Source: Rhizobium tibeticum
Lineage (GTDB): Bacteria > Pseudomonadota > Alphaproteobacteria > Rhizobiales > Rhizobiaceae
Direction: 5' to 3'
Length of the DNA stretch: 64,000 nucleotides
Assembly (NCBI RefSeq): GCF_900110205.1
Contig: NZ_FOCV01000005.1
Coordinates: 62,001 to 126,000 of the forward strand
How positions within the stretch are numbered: the first letter of the stretch is position 1; each line of letters begins with the position of its first letter. Under the pieces are notes generated by a model that worked only from the letters and a program-made list of their open reading frames with translations, was not told the DNA's origin and searched no databases. The translations under genes and the position numbers were made by a program. This document shows positions 18,509 to 28,664 of this stretch, piece by piece.

Positions 18509-19627
18509 TCAGGCGGTTGCGACGGCATCCTTCGCAGCGTCCGTGGCCGATCCTGATTGGCGATCAAACAGCGTCTTCAGAGTAAAATGGCCGAACCCGA
18601 CGACAAGCACCGACGCGTAGCCGTCAATGGCGTAGTGCCAGCCGAGATAGACGGAGCTCGCTATCACGAACGCCGTGTAGCAAAAGGCGATGATACCCAG
18701 CCTGCGTGAGACCTCGGCCGCGAAGAATGCATTCAAGGCGATCAGGCCCACATGGACGCTGGGAAACGCCGAGATGCCCGAGCCGAGCCCGGATGTCCCG
18801 TGCTCGTGAAGCGACCATAGGTAACGCTGAAACATGCCCGCGGTCGTCGGAGTATCAGGCGAGTTGAGAACGCTCAGCAGCGCCGCAAAGCGCTGCCCGT
18901 CGCCGGTCACGGCGCCATAAAAGACAGGCCCGGCCGATATGAAGATGCCGGCAAGAATATTTCCGCAGACCACCCAGACGAGCATGAACATGCTGATATA
19001 GCGGACGCGTATCGACGCCGCTCGCGGCGAGGTTGCGACGTAGAAGAGCGTTGCGAAGCAGACCAGGAACCACAATATGCTGTAGTTCCAATCGACGATC
19101 TTGACGATGGCGTCGTGGCCGGCGATCGAGAGCAGCCCCCTCCAGGGATCGGGCCCGAACGACAGCAGGGCATCGAGGTTTGCGAGCGGTTGATCGTAGA
19201 TGAAGCCGCCGCGAATGATCGGCAGCAGATTCTTGATCGATGTGAACGTGCCCTGAAAAATCATCAGCGCCATCAGCAACGCCATGCCCGAGAAGAGATG
19301 GGCCAAACGCTGAGGCGAAAATGCTCTTCGCGCAGCCAGCGATCGTTTCTGATCAAAGCGAAGCAAAATCCATGCGCAGTCTAAAATGGCGGCCGTAAGT
19401 GGCATGAAAAACAGGAACAGGTAGGTCCATTGGCCGAAGTATAGGTCGAAAGACATCATCTCGGCGTGGCCATAGGCGATCAGCAACACGACGCCGATCA
19501 CGACATAGAGTGCTACGGCGAGATAAAGCCAAACGTCCGCCTTCATCCGGACCTTGAGGTGCGACAGCAACTCCAAAGTCCACGCTCTGAGGCTCACAAG
19601 CCTTTTATCACGCTGAGATATTGTCAA
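18509..19627 (-). CDS. PAP2-superfamily integral membrane protein
   Basis: About 372 residues if the TTG at 19627 is used; MKADVWLYL at 19546 is a plausible alternative. Roughly eight membrane spans. The phosphatase motifs are late: GISAFPSVHVG, then GWHYAIDGYAS, where the two His plus Asp form the PAP2 active site. The layout resembles the PAP2_3 (inositolphosphorylceramide synthase/Aur1-like) subgroup, so it could transfer or remove a phospho-head group from a membrane lipid. That is inference; no lipid gene is adjacent. Confidence 0.85.
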   Translation of the reverse strand: MTISQRDKRLVSLRAWTLELLSHLKVRMKADVWLYLAVALYVVIGVVLLIAYGHAEMMSFDLYFGQWTYLFLFFMPLTAAILDCAWILLRFDQKRSLAARRAFSPQRLAHLFSGMALLMALMIFQGTFTSIKNLLPIIRGGFIYDQPLANLDALLSFGPDPWRGLLSIAGHDAIVKIVDWNYSILWFLVCFATLFYVATSPRAASIRVRYISMFMLVWVVCGNILAGIFISAGPVFYGAVTGDGQRFAALLSVLNSPDTPTTAGMFQRYLWSLHEHGTSGLGSGISAFPSVHVGLIALNAFFAAEVSRRLGIIAFCYTAFVIASSVYLGWHYAIDGYASVLVVGFGHFTLKTLFDRQSGSATDAAKDAVATA

Positions 19628-19852
19628 TTCAAGCGCGCCCCTGCAAGCAAACCACCCTCCTGGTTTGCCATGATAAATAGAAGCACCCTATTTGTTAATT
19701 TTCACGAACTGGCCCTGCTAAAAACTCGGCCTGACCATAGTTTCCAATTGCCAGGCAAAGAAGCACGTACCAAGCACAGCACGCGCCCGCTTGACGAGAC
19801 ATCGCCATTCAGGCCTCCTTGCGCGACGAAGTCATAGGAGGAGAGACAAACG

Positions 19853-20893
19853 ATGAAGGCGGTGCGGCTCGAAGCGACGGGAAAGCTGGCCCTGCGCGAG
19901 GTAGAGCGTCCCGAGCCGGGTGTCGGCGAATTGCTTGTTCGCGTGGAGGCCTGCGGCATTTGCGGCACCGACCGCCATCTGTTCCTCGGAGAGTTTCCTT
20001 CCAAGCCACCCGTTACGCTTGGCCACGAGTTTGCCGGCATCATCGAAAAAATCGGCGAGGGTGTGAGCGGCTTTCGCAAAGGCATGCGCGTCACCGGCGA
20101 TCCGAACATCGCCTGCGCTCGCTGCCCGCAATGCCAGCGCGGCCGCGTCAATCTGTGCCATAACCTGCAGGCGATCGGCATCCATCGCGACGGCGGTTTT
20201 GCCGAATATGTCTGCATTCCGCAGCAGCAGGCCTTCGAACTGCCTTTGGCACTGGATCCTCTCCACGGCGCCTTCTGCGAGCCTCTCGCCTGCTGCATCC
20301 ACGGCGTCGACCTTGGCGAAATCCGGACCGGCGCCTCGGTCGTCGTCCTCGGCGGCGGCGTGATCGGCTTGCTCATCGTGCAGTTGGCCCGGCTGGCGGG
20401 AGCAACCAAGGTTGTCCTCGTCACCCGCAGCGAGGAGAAGCGGACGCTCGCCGAGAGCCTTGGCGCCACGGCGAGTGCGGATCCTTCGACAGGCGATATC
20501 GTGGCACGCTTGACTGCGCCAGACGGTTTGCTGCCCGGCGGCGCCGACGTCGTCATCGAATGCGCCGGTGTTGCCGAAACAATCGAGCAGGCGCCCCGCC
20601 TTGCACGGCGCGGCGGCACCGTCGTGATCCTCGGGGTCATGCCCCAGGGCATGAAGATTGCGGTCGAACCCTTCGACCTCCTCTTCCGCGAGATCAAGCT
20701 GGTGAACTCGTTTCTCAACCCGTTCACGCACCGGCGCGCGGCCGATCTCATCGCATCGGGGACCATCAAGGTCGCGCCGCTTGTCTCCCGCCGGATCGGC
20801 TTTCATGACGCGGTAGAAGCAATCTCCAGTCCCGCCCGCCGGGGTGAGATCCGAGCCCTTGTCGTACCGGGTGTCGTACCTGCTATCGACTAG
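19853..20893 (+). CDS. Zinc-dependent alcohol/polyol dehydrogenase
   Basis: 346 residues, medium-chain dehydrogenase family. The catalytic zinc segment CGICGTDRHLFLGEF and GHEFAG are followed by structural-zinc cysteines in CARCPQCQRGRVNLC and the Rossmann motif VVVLGGGVIGLLIVQLA. Closest in style to sorbitol, galactitol and threonine dehydrogenases. The substrate cannot be assigned and no transporter or kinase flanks it. A strong Shine-Dalgarno (AGGAGGAG) precedes the ATG. Expressed alone, 169 bases before carB. Confidence 0.92.
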   Translation: MKAVRLEATGKLALREVERPEPGVGELLVRVEACGICGTDRHLFLGEFPSKPPVTLGHEFAGIIEKIGEGVSGFRKGMRVTGDPNIACARCPQCQRGRVNLCHNLQAIGIHRDGGFAEYVCIPQQQAFELPLALDPLHGAFCEPLACCIHGVDLGEIRTGASVVVLGGGVIGLLIVQLARLAGATKVVLVTRSEEKRTLAESLGATASADPSTGDIVARLTAPDGLLPGGADVVIECAGVAETIEQAPRLARRGGTVVILGVMPQGMKIAVEPFDLLFREIKLVNSFLNPFTHRRAADLIASGTIKVAPLVSRRIGFHDAVEAISSPARRGEIRALVVPGVVPAID

Positions 20894-20959
20894 GCTTCTG
20901 CCGTTCGGCCAATTCCTGTCGATTCCGCAATTTATGGGGTTCCGTTTACAAATACATTT

Positions 20960-21062
20960 GCCTATAAGCCGCTTCTAGCCTGAAAAGACCATCACATGCG
21001 CGACCCGGCCGGTGCCTCCCACCCTGGCCGGCTTTCTGCGCAGCTAGGAAACGGAAAAAGCC
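20960..21062 (+). promoter_or_regulatory. carB leader with GC-rich hairpin
   Basis: Within the 169-base gap before carB, CCGGCC and GGCCGG (about 21007 to 21031) can form a stem followed by C-TTTCTG. It may be a leader terminator-like structure. No leader peptide or known riboswitch was recognised, and the promoter could not be placed with confidence. Confidence 0.25.
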
Positions 21063-24000
21063 ATGCCGAAGCGCCAAGATATCAAATCGATCCTCATCAT
21101 CGGCGCGGGACCGATCGTCATTGGCCAGGCTTGCGAATTCGACTACTCCGGCACCCAGGCGTGCAAGGCGCTGAAGGAGGAAGGCTACCGCGTCATCCTC
21201 GTCAATTCCAACCCTGCAACGATCATGACCGACCCGGGTCTTGCCGACGCCACCTACGTCGAGCCGATCACGCCCGAAGTCGTCGCAAAGATCATCGCCA
21301 AGGAACGTCCGGACGCGCTGCTGCCGACCATGGGCGGTCAGACGGCACTCAACACCGCCCTCTCGCTGAAGCGCATGGGTGTTCTTGACCGTTACAATGT
21401 CGAGATGATCGGCGCGAAGCCCGCTGCAATCGATATGGCCGAAGACCGCGCCCTGTTTCGCGAGGCAATGGACCGCATCGGGCTCGAAACCCCGCGCTCA
21501 ATGCTGGCAAACGCCACCGACATCAAGGATGCCGATCGCAAGACGCATGAAGCCGAGCGCAACAAGCTGAAGGAGAGCCTCTCCGGCTCCGACCTCGACA
21601 AGGCGCTCGACGAGCTCGAAAACCAGTGGAACCTCGGCGAGACCGACCGCAAGCAGCGCTACATCAGCCACGCCATGGCGATCGCTGCGCAGGCGATCGA
21701 CGCCGTCGGTCTGCCTGCCATCATTCGCCCGTCCTTCACCATGGGCGGCACCGGCGGCGGCATTGCCTACAACCGCTCGGAATTCTTCGAGATCATCGGC
21801 GGCGGGCTGGATGCCTCGCCCACAACCGAAGTTCTGATCGAGGAATCGGTTCTCGGCTGGAAGGAATATGAAATGGAGGTCGTCCGCGACAAGGCGGACA
21901 ACTGCATCATCATCTGCTCGATCGAGAACATCGACCCAATGGGCGTCCACACCGGCGACTCGATCACCGTCGCCCCGGCGCTGACGCTGACCGACAAAGA
22001 ATATCAGATGATGCGCAACGCCTCGATCGCCGTCCTGCGCGAGATCGGCGTCGAGACCGGCGGCTCGAACGTTCAGTTCGCCGTCAACCCGAAGGACGGC
22101 CGCCTCGTCGTCATCGAGATGAACCCGCGTGTCTCGCGCTCCTCGGCCCTCGCCTCCAAGGCGACCGGCTTCCCAATCGCCAAGGTCGCTGCCAAGCTCG
22201 CGATCGGCTATACGCTGGACGAACTGGAAAACGACATCACCGGCGGCGCGACGCCGGCCTCCTTCGAGCCGTCGATCGACTACGTCGTCACCAAGATCCC
22301 GCGCTTTGCCTTCGAGAAGTTCCCGGGCGCCTCGCCGGTGCTCACCACCGCGATGAAGTCCGTTGGCGAGGTCATGGCGATCGGCCGCACCTTCGCGGAA
22401 TCGCTACAGAAGGCGCTCCGCGGTCTCGAAACGGGATTGACTGGCCTCGACGAGATCGAAATTCCGGATGTCGAGGAAGGTGAATCCAGCCAGAACGCCA
22501 TCCGCGCCGCCATTGGCACACCAACGCCGGATCGCCTGCGCATGGTCGCCCAGGCGCTGCGTCAGGGGATGAGCCCTCAAGAAGTTCACGAAGGCTGCAA
22601 GATCGACCCCTGGTTCATCGCCCAGTTCAAGGCGATCGTCGACATGGAAGCTCGCATCCGCGAGCACGGCCTGCCAGCTGACGCAACCAACCTGCGCGCT
22701 CTCAAGGCGATGGGTTTTTCCGACGCCCGCCTGGCAACGCTGTCCGGCAAGCGCCCGAAGGAAGTGGCCGAGCTGCGCAACAGCCTGAACGTGCGACCGG
22801 TCTTCAAGCGCATCGACACCTGCGCGGCCGAATTCGCCTCGCCGACGGCCTACATGTACTCGACCTACGAAACCCCGTTCGTCGGCCTTGCCCGCTCGGA
22901 AGCTGACGTTTCCAACCGCAAGAAGGTCGTCATCCTTGGCGGCGGTCCAAACCGTATCGGCCAGGGCATCGAATTCGACTATTGCTGCTGCCACGCCGCC
23001 TTCGCCTTGAGGGATGCCGGCTATGAAGCGATCATGATCAACTGCAACCCGGAAACGGTCTCGACTGACTACGATACCTCCGATCGCCTCTATTTCGAGC
23101 CGCTGACGGCCGAGGATGTCATCGAGATCCTGCGTGGAGAGCAGGAAAGGGGCGAAGTCGTTGGCGTCATCGTCCAGTTCGGCGGCCAGACCCCGTTGAA
23201 GCTTGCAGAAGCCCTCGAAAAGAACGGCATTCCGATCCTCGGTACGGCACCCGACATGATCGACCTCGCCGAAGACCGCGACCGCTTCCAGAAGCTGTTG
23301 ATGAAGCTCGATCTCAACCAGCCGAACAACGGCATCGCCTACTCCGTCGAGCAGGCCCGCCTCGTCGCCACCGAAATCGGCTTCCCGCTGGTCGTGCGTC
23401 CGTCCTACGTTCTGGGCGGCCGCGCCATGCAGATCATCCACTCGGAATCGATGCTGCAGACCTACCTGCTCGACACGGTTCCGGAACTGGTGCCTGAGGA
23501 CATCAAGCAGCGCTATCCGAACGACAAGACCGGCCAGATCAACACACTTCTCGGTAAGAACCCGCTGCTGTTCGACAGCTACCTCAGCAACGCCATCGAA
23601 GTCGACGTCGACTGCCTCTGCGACGGGACAGACGCTTATGTCGCCGGCATCATGGAGCATATTGAGGAAGCCGGCATTCACTCCGGCGACTCGGCCTGCT
23701 CGCTGCCGCCGCGCACGCTATCGAACGAGATGGTCGACGAGCTCGAGCGCCAGGCGAAGGCCATGGCCAAGGCGCTTAACGTCGTCGGCCTGATGAACGT
23801 GCAGTTCGCCATCAAGGACGGCACCGTCTACGTTCTCGAAGTAAACCCGCGCGCCTCGCGCACGGTACCCTTCGTCGCCAAGACCATCGGTGCGCCGATC
23901 GCCAAGATCGCGGCGCGCGCCATGGCTGGCGAAAAGCTCGATGCGACGTTTGCCGCCTACGGCGAAAAGCCCGATCCGCGCAACCTCAAGCACATTGCCG

Positions 24001-24548
24001 TCAAGGAGGCCGTATTCCCCTTCGCCCGCTTCCCCGGTGTCGATACCCTGCTCGGTCCGGAAATGCGCTCGACCGGCGAAGTCATTGGCCTCGATACCGA
24101 TTTCGCGCTGGCCTTCGCCAAGTCGCAGCTCGGCGCCGGCGTCGAACTGCCGCGTGAAGGCACCGTCTTCGTTTCGGTCCGCGACGAGGACAAGCCGCGC
24201 GTTCTGCCGGCCATCCGCGTTCTCGTCGGCGAAGGCTTCAAGGTCCTGGCAACCGGCGGCACGCAACGCTTCCTGGCTGAAAACGGCATCGAGTCGACGA
24301 AAATCAACAAGGTCCTGGAAGGGCGTCCGCACATCGAAGATGCGATCCGCAATCGCCAGGTTCAGCTCGTGATCAACACGACCGACGGCAACAAGGCGAT
24401 CTCCGACTCGAAATCGCTGCGCCGCGCAACGCTGATGCAGAAGGTCCCCTACTACACGACGATGGCCGGCGCCGAGGCAGCCGCCCAGGCGATCAAGGCG
24501 CTGCGCGCCGGCAACCTCGAAGTCCGTCCGCTGCAGAGCTATTTCTGA
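21063..24548 (+). CDS. carB: Carbamoyl-phosphate synthase large subunit
   Basis: 1161 residues, longer than E. coli CarB (1073) but usual for rhizobia. It makes carbamoyl phosphate from bicarbonate, ammonia and two ATP. Two homologous ATP-grasp halves are visible, beginning [23 protein letters not shown] and [23 protein letters not shown], with metal-site motifs [24 protein letters not shown] and [20 protein letters not shown]. The last 140 residues or so form the allosteric MGS-like domain ([25 protein letters not shown]). GGAAACGGA lies before the ATG. Unlinked from carA. Confidence 0.98.
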   Translation: MPKRQDIKSILIIGAGPIVIGQACEFDYSGTQACKALKEEGYRVILVNSNPATIMTDPGLADATYVEPITPEVVAKIIAKERPDALLPTMGGQTALNTALSLKRMGVLDRYNVEMIGAKPAAIDMAEDRALFREAMDRIGLETPRSMLANATDIKDADRKTHEAERNKLKESLSGSDLDKALDELENQWNLGETDRKQRYISHAMAIAAQAIDAVGLPAIIRPSFTMGGTGGGIAYNRSEFFEIIGGGLDASPTTEVLIEESVLGWKEYEMEVVRDKADNCIIICSIENIDPMGVHTGDSITVAPALTLTDKEYQMMRNASIAVLREIGVETGGSNVQFAVNPKDGRLVVIEMNPRVSRSSALASKATGFPIAKVAAKLAIGYTLDELENDITGGATPASFEPSIDYVVTKIPRFAFEKFPGASPVLTTAMKSVGEVMAIGRTFAESLQKALRGLETGLTGLDEIEIPDVEEGESSQNAIRAAIGTPTPDRLRMVAQALRQGMSPQEVHEGCKIDPWFIAQFKAIVDMEARIREHGLPADATNLRALKAMGFSDARLATLSGKRPKEVAELRNSLNVRPVFKRIDTCAAEFASPTAYMYSTYETPFVGLARSEADVSNRKKVVILGGGPNRIGQGIEFDYCCCHAAFALRDAGYEAIMINCNPETVSTDYDTSDRLYFEPLTAEDVIEILRGEQERGEVVGVIVQFGGQTPLKLAEALEKNGIPILGTAPDMIDLAEDRDRFQKLLMKLDLNQPNNGIAYSVEQARLVATEIGFPLVVRPSYVLGGRAMQIIHSESMLQTYLLDTVPELVPEDIKQRYPNDKTGQINTLLGKNPLLFDSYLSNAIEVDVDCLCDGTDAYVAGIMEHIEEAGIHSGDSACSLPPRTLSNEMVDELERQAKAMAKALNVVGLMNVQFAIKDGTVYVLEVNPRASRTVPFVAKTIGAPIAKIAARAMAGEKLDATFAAYGEKPDPRNLKHIAVKEAVFPFARFPGVDTLLGPEMRSTGEVIGLDTDFALAFAKSQLGAGVELPREGTVFVSVRDEDKPRVLPAIRVLVGEGFKVLATGGTQRFLAENGIESTKINKVLEGRPHIEDAIRNRQVQLVINTTDGNKAISDSKSLRRATLMQKVPYYTTMAGAEAAAQAIKALRAGNLEVRPLQSYF

Positions 24549-24618
24549 GCCAAACGACCTGAAGTTGCCGTCCGATCTCCTGGATGCTACCGTTGCGGCG
24601 GTACATCCGGAGTGGTTC

Positions 24619-25830
24619 ATGGCAAAGAACCTCGTCATTCTGTTTGACGGCACGTCGAACGAGATTTCGGCAGACCGGACGAATGTCCTCAGACTATTCG
24701 GCACCCTGAAACGCTGCGATGAGCAGATCGTCTATTACGATCCGGGCATCGGCACGTTCGGCGCGCCCAATGCGTGGTCGAGACTGCTTCGCAAATCCTA
24801 CGAGATTTTCGGGCTCGCGACCGGCTGGGGTCTCGATCAGAACGTCAAGGAAGCCTATCGCTTCCTGGTGGAGAACTACGATCGCGGTCCGTCCGATGCC
24901 GACGGGCGACATCCCGATCGCGACCGTATCTATATCTTCGGCTTCAGCCGCGGTGCCTATTCGGGGCGCGTCCTGGCAGGCTTCATCCATGCCTTTGGCT
25001 TGACAAGCCGGTATCATCTCAATCTGCTCGACTATGCCTATAGGACCTACAAGGGGATTCCCGCGCAGGAAGAGCAGCGCGGCGGCGCCCCGGAAGATGG
25101 TGGCGAGGATGCGCCGTCGGCCTTCGCTGCCATGCGTCTTTATGAGCGCACGCTCAGAAACGACCGTCCGCCGATCAAGCTTTTGGGCCTCTTCGACACA
25201 GTGGCGTCGGTGATCGAGGCCGGCAAATGGCATCCGCAATTCAAGACCCACCCTTTCACCCGCAAAAATCCGAGCGTCGAATGGGTGCGCCACGCCGTCG
25301 CGATCGATGAACGGCGGACGATGTTCCAGCCGGAGCTCTGGGAGCGGGATCAGGAATATTGGGGTCGCCCGTTCCGCCCAAAGATGCCGGTCAAGCAGAA
25401 CTTCAAGGAAGTGTGGTTTGCCGGCGTGCACGGCGATATCGGCGGCGGCTATCCGGAAGCGCAGAGCGGAGCGGTCAAGATCCCCCTCGCCTGGATGATC
25501 AAGGAAACGAACCCCGCCGGGCTCCTCTATCGCACCCGCACCGTCAACGACATCGTGCTCGGAAAGAGCGGGAAATACGCGCCGTTGGACCCCATGGCTC
25601 CCCTCCACAGTTCCATGACCGCCGGCTGGAAAATCCTTGAATACATCCCCCGGCGCGTGCCGGAAAATTCCTGGCGCAAGCGCGGCAGTCGCAATGGCAT
25701 TTATTTTCCCTTGAGCGACCGGCGCTTCATTGCGGACGATGCGCTGATCCATATTTCGGTCAAGGAGCGGAAGGATGCGCGTTCCTATGATCCACCGAAC
25801 CTGCCCGCAAACCCACATTTCGTTCCCTAG
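24619..25830 (+). CDS. DUF2235 alpha/beta-hydrolase-like protein
   Basis: 403 residues from MAKNLVILFDGTSNEI, preceded by GGAG; the frame is open to 24565 but has no better start. DUF2235 proteins are alpha/beta hydrolases. The nucleophile elbow is GFSRGAYSGR (G-x-S-x-G variant) and later Asp/His candidates are GLFDTVASV and GVHGDIGGGY. The family includes type VI secretion phospholipase effectors (Tle1), but no vgrG, PAAR or immunity gene is nearby and there is no signal peptide, so a cytoplasmic housekeeping lipase or esterase is equally likely. It sits between carB and greA. Confidence 0.88.
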   Translation: MAKNLVILFDGTSNEISADRTNVLRLFGTLKRCDEQIVYYDPGIGTFGAPNAWSRLLRKSYEIFGLATGWGLDQNVKEAYRFLVENYDRGPSDADGRHPDRDRIYIFGFSRGAYSGRVLAGFIHAFGLTSRYHLNLLDYAYRTYKGIPAQEEQRGGAPEDGGEDAPSAFAAMRLYERTLRNDRPPIKLLGLFDTVASVIEAGKWHPQFKTHPFTRKNPSVEWVRHAVAIDERRTMFQPELWERDQEYWGRPFRPKMPVKQNFKEVWFAGVHGDIGGGYPEAQSGAVKIPLAWMIKETNPAGLLYRTRTVNDIVLGKSGKYAPLDPMAPLHSSMTAGWKILEYIPRRVPENSWRKRGSRNGIYFPLSDRRFIADDALIHISVKERKDARSYDPPNLPANPHFVP

Positions 25831-25998
25831 CGGCTTGAATCATGTCCTGCTATCAAGCAGTCAAACCCTTGATCCGGCTCTTGCCATCGTTATGACGACG
25901 GCATGCACAGACGCATCGCGTCGTCGCAGTGAATACGAATTTTATGGAAATCGCCGGTGCCGATCTGCTATAAGCCGAGTAACTAGGATTGTTGCACG

Positions 25999-26032
25999 GT
26001 TCCGAAGTTCGCCTTCGGGACCTGTTTTCTTT
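25999..26032 (+). promoter_or_regulatory. Hairpin plus U-rich tract in the greA leader
   Basis: GTTCCGAAG (25999-26007) and CTTCGGGAC (26013-26021) form a nine-pair stem, one of them a T-G wobble, with a five-base loop. The T-rich tract TGTTTTCTTTT follows. This looks like an intrinsic terminator ending about 45 bases before the greA start. A -10-like CTATAA occurs at 25968-25973, which would give a leader RNA of about 50 bases. Attenuation of greA is plausible; E. coli greA also has a leader terminator that makes a short RNA (GraL). Confidence 0.5.
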
Positions 26033-26075
26033 TGTGTCTGCGGCTAAGCAGACGCAGGGAGTGAAGGACAGAGAA

Positions 26076-26552
26076 ATGGTTGATAAGGTACCGATGACAC
26101 AGGGTGGTTTCGTCAAGCTGCAGGAAGAGCTGCGCTGGCGTCAGCAGGAAGAGCGCCCGCGAATCATCGAAGCGATCGCAGAGGCGCGCGCCCATGGCGA
26201 CCTTTCCGAAAACGCCGAATACCATGCCGCCAAGGAAGCGCAGAGCCACAACGAAGGCCGCATCAGCGAACTTGAAGACCTGACCGCACGCGCCGAAGTC
26301 ATTGACCTGTCCAAGATGTCTGGCGACAAGATCAAGTTTGGCGCCAGGGTGAAGCTCGTCGACGAGGACACCGAAGAAGAGAAGACCTATCAGATCGTCG
26401 GCGACCAGGAAGCCGACGTTAAGGCCGGCCGTATCTCCATCTCCTCTCCGATCGCGCGTGCGCTGATCGGCAAGGAAGTCGGCGACTCCATCGAGGTCAA
26501 TGCACCCGGCGGCGCCAAGGCGTACGAAGTTCTTTCCATTTCCTGGGGCTGA
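26076..26552 (+). CDS. greA: Transcription elongation factor GreA
   Basis: 158 residues, exactly the family length. GreA enters the RNA polymerase secondary channel and stimulates cleavage of backtracked RNA. The N-terminal coiled coil carries the acidic tip ([24 protein letters not shown]); the C-terminal FKBP-like domain contains [33 protein letters not shown]. The start at 26076 is set by homology ([11 protein letters not shown]). lpsB begins only seven bases past the stop, so GreA and an LPS glycosyltransferase probably share a transcript. Confidence 0.97.
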   Translation: MVDKVPMTQGGFVKLQEELRWRQQEERPRIIEAIAEARAHGDLSENAEYHAAKEAQSHNEGRISELEDLTARAEVIDLSKMSGDKIKFGARVKLVDEDTEEEKTYQIVGDQEADVKAGRISISSPIARALIGKEVGDSIEVNAPGGAKAYEVLSISWG

Positions 26553-26559
26553 TGAACCG

Positions 26560-27633
26560 GTGGAAGGTCGCGACCAACCGGCTATCATCAATGTCAGTGA
26601 CGTCGAGATTATTGCGCCGAACTTCAAAAAACGGCTCTCAGGCGTCACCTCCACCATCATTCAGTTGATCCCGGTCCAGCGCGCACTCGGCGAGAAGATT
26701 GCGGCTCTGGGACCGGGTCTTCCGGCATCTTTGCCGCACATTCGCTTTCGCGACCTGCCGAAGCTTTGGCGCGCCCCCCGCAGCCGGCCGTTCCGCATAT
26801 GGCACGCCCGCCGCAACATCGAGATGCTTGCGGCCATCGTGATGCGCGATGTCCTGCGCATGCCCTTGAAGATCGTCTTCACCTCGGCCTCTCAGCGGCG
26901 CCATACCGGCTGGACGAAATGGCTGATCTCGAAAATGGACGCGGTGATCGCAACCAGCGGCAAGACGGCCGATTATCTGGAGGTGCCGAACACCGTCGTT
27001 CTGCATGGAATAGACACGACCCGTTTTTCCCCGAGCGACGACAAGGCCGGAGCCAGGCGGGGCCTTGGTCTCGACGCGACGAAGAAAATCGCCGGCTGCT
27101 TCGGCCGCGTTCGCCGTCAGAAGGGAACGGACCTTTTCGTCGACAGCATGATCGCCCTGTTGCCGACCCGACCAGACTGGATGGCTATTGTTGCCGGACG
27201 TGCAACCACGCAGCACGTCGAGTTCGAGAAGGAACTGAAGGCGCGCGTCGCTGCCGCCGGCTTGGCCGATCGCATTCTCTTCGTCGGCGAACACACCAAT
27301 ATCAATGACTGGTATCGGATGCTCGACCTCTTCGTCGCTCCGCAACGCTGGGAAGGTTTTGGTCTGACGCCGCTCGAAGCCATGGCAACGGCTGTCCCGG
27401 TGGTCGCCACTGACGTCGGTGCGTTTCCGGAACTGCTGTTAACCGGCGCCAACGAAACAGGCGTCATTGTCCCGCGCGATAATGAGGACGCAATGGCTCA
27501 AGCTGCGGGCCTGTTCATGGACGACGACAGCCGCCGGCAACGGGCATCGGCCCGTGCGCGGGTCCATGCGATGAACGCCTTCAGCATCGAAGGGGAAGCC
27601 CAGAAAATCGGTGCCGTCTATCGATCGCTTTGA
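26560..27633 (+). CDS. lpsB: LPS core glycosyltransferase LpsB (GT4)
   Basis: 357 residues from a GTG at 26560; no ATG fits, since the first in-frame ATG lies well inside the conserved part. Homology begins at VSDVEIIAPNFKKRLSGVTSTIIQLIP. The GT4 retaining glycosyltransferase fold shows GCFGRVRRQKGTDLFV and the donor-site motif EGFGLTPLEAMA. In S. meliloti LpsB acts in assembly of the LPS core oligosaccharide, is broadly specific, and is needed for normal symbiosis and peptide resistance. It follows greA by seven bases and converges on lpsE with eight bases between stops. Confidence 0.92.
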   Translation: MEGRDQPAIINVSDVEIIAPNFKKRLSGVTSTIIQLIPVQRALGEKIAALGPGLPASLPHIRFRDLPKLWRAPRSRPFRIWHARRNIEMLAAIVMRDVLRMPLKIVFTSASQRRHTGWTKWLISKMDAVIATSGKTADYLEVPNTVVLHGIDTTRFSPSDDKAGARRGLGLDATKKIAGCFGRVRRQKGTDLFVDSMIALLPTRPDWMAIVAGRATTQHVEFEKELKARVAAAGLADRILFVGEHTNINDWYRMLDLFVAPQRWEGFGLTPLEAMATAVPVVATDVGAFPELLLTGANETGVIVPRDNEDAMAQAAGLFMDDDSRRQRASARARVHAMNAFSIEGEAQKIGAVYRSL

Positions 27634-27641
27634 GCGACGCG

Positions 27642-28664
27642 TCAAGGTTTGCGGGTGAAGAGCTCGAGGTAGGCGTTGGCAATCACGTCTTCAGAGAACT
27701 GCTTGATCAGCGTGTCGCGTCCGCCTGCCGCAAGCTTTGCGGCCAGAACAGGGTCGTTGATCACCCGTTCGATGGCGTGCGAAAAACCATCGCTATCTCC
27801 GATTTCGGCCAGAAGCCCATTGTCGCCATCCCGCATGAACCACGAAGGTCCTTCGGAACGGCTGGAAACGACGGGCTTGCCCTGCGCCCAAGCCTCCAGA
27901 ATGACATTGCCAAGCGGTTCGTGGTTTGACGGCATGACAAAGATATCGGCAGCCGCCACGAAAGGTCGCGTATCCTTCTGCCAGCCGAGAAATCGCACGC
28001 GGTCCGTCACGCCGAGATCCGCCGCTGTCTTCTTGACGTTGTCCAGTTCCTCGCCTTCTCCGGCGAGCCACAAATAGACGCCCGGAAGCTTCGCGACCGC
28101 TTCCGTCAGCAGCGCAAATTCCTTGCGTGGCACGAAACGGCCCATCGACATCACAACAGGCGCATCAGCTGGTGTGCCGAATGCAGCACGGTCGATCGGG
28201 GCAACCTGTTTTGCACTCGTGAAGTTCGAAATCACCTCGACGCCTCGCGTCCATCCTAGCTCGCGCACGTGCTCGGCGATGCCGGGCGTGTTGCAGACAA
28301 GAATGTCGGAGTTCTTGAAGTATCTGAGATTGGTCGGGTAATCCCCAAGCCGGGAGATCTTGATGCAACCTCTGTAGTTCGGCATCAACTCGCTCGCGCG
28401 AGGTGCCCAGGCCATGATTGCATCCGGCCGGACCCATCGCGCATTGAGAGCAACTCTCAGCGGCAGCAAAAACCGATCCAGGGAGAGATTGCGGAAGTTG
28501 CTTTCGGAGATCCTGACCGAGGCCGGCATATCCTTGCGCCAGATCCGACCGGGTCGGATGATGGCGCTCTGCTCGACATTGCGCCGAGCCAGGGCATTGA
28601 CGAGGTGAACGAAGAACCGCTCGGCCCCCCCATCCTTGCCAAAGTGGAAGTGCATCACCCTCAC
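27642..28664 (-). CDS. lpsE: LPS core glycosyltransferase LpsE (GT4)
   Basis: 340 residues, GT-B fold glycosyltransferase. The N-terminal MHFHFGKDGGAERFFVHLVNAL and the donor-site motif HEPLGNVILEAWAQGKPVVSS (E-x7-E) are clear. It acts on the inner-membrane cytoplasmic face. Its start overlaps the lpsD stop by four bases. It is strongly similar to LpsD over its full length, so the two arose by tandem duplication and then diverged, probably to add different sugars. Last gene of the lrp-lpsC-lpsD-lpsE group. Confidence 0.93.
   Translation of the reverse strand: MRVMHFHFGKDGGAERFFVHLVNALARRNVEQSAIIRPGRIWRKDMPASVRISESNFRNLSLDRFLLPLRVALNARWVRPDAIMAWAPRASELMPNYRGCIKISRLGDYPTNLRYFKNSDILVCNTPGIAEHVRELGWTRGVEVISNFTSAKQVAPIDRAAFGTPADAPVVMSMGRFVPRKEFALLTEAVAKLPGVYLWLAGEGEELDNVKKTAADLGVTDRVRFLGWQKDTRPFVAAADIFVMPSNHEPLGNVILEAWAQGKPVVSSRSEGPSWFMRDGDNGLLAEIGDSDGFSHAIERVINDPVLAAKLAAGGRDTLIKQFSEDVIANAYLELFTRKP

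Noticed and set aside
24694..25818. 374-residue minus-strand frame over the DUF2235 gene
   Set aside because: Shadow of the real gene; Arg/Ile-rich nonsense composition.
24549..25830. DUF2235 gene as a type VI secretion effector
   Set aside because: No vgrG, PAAR, Hcp, chaperone or immunity gene is in the neighbourhood, so the effector reading is unsupported.
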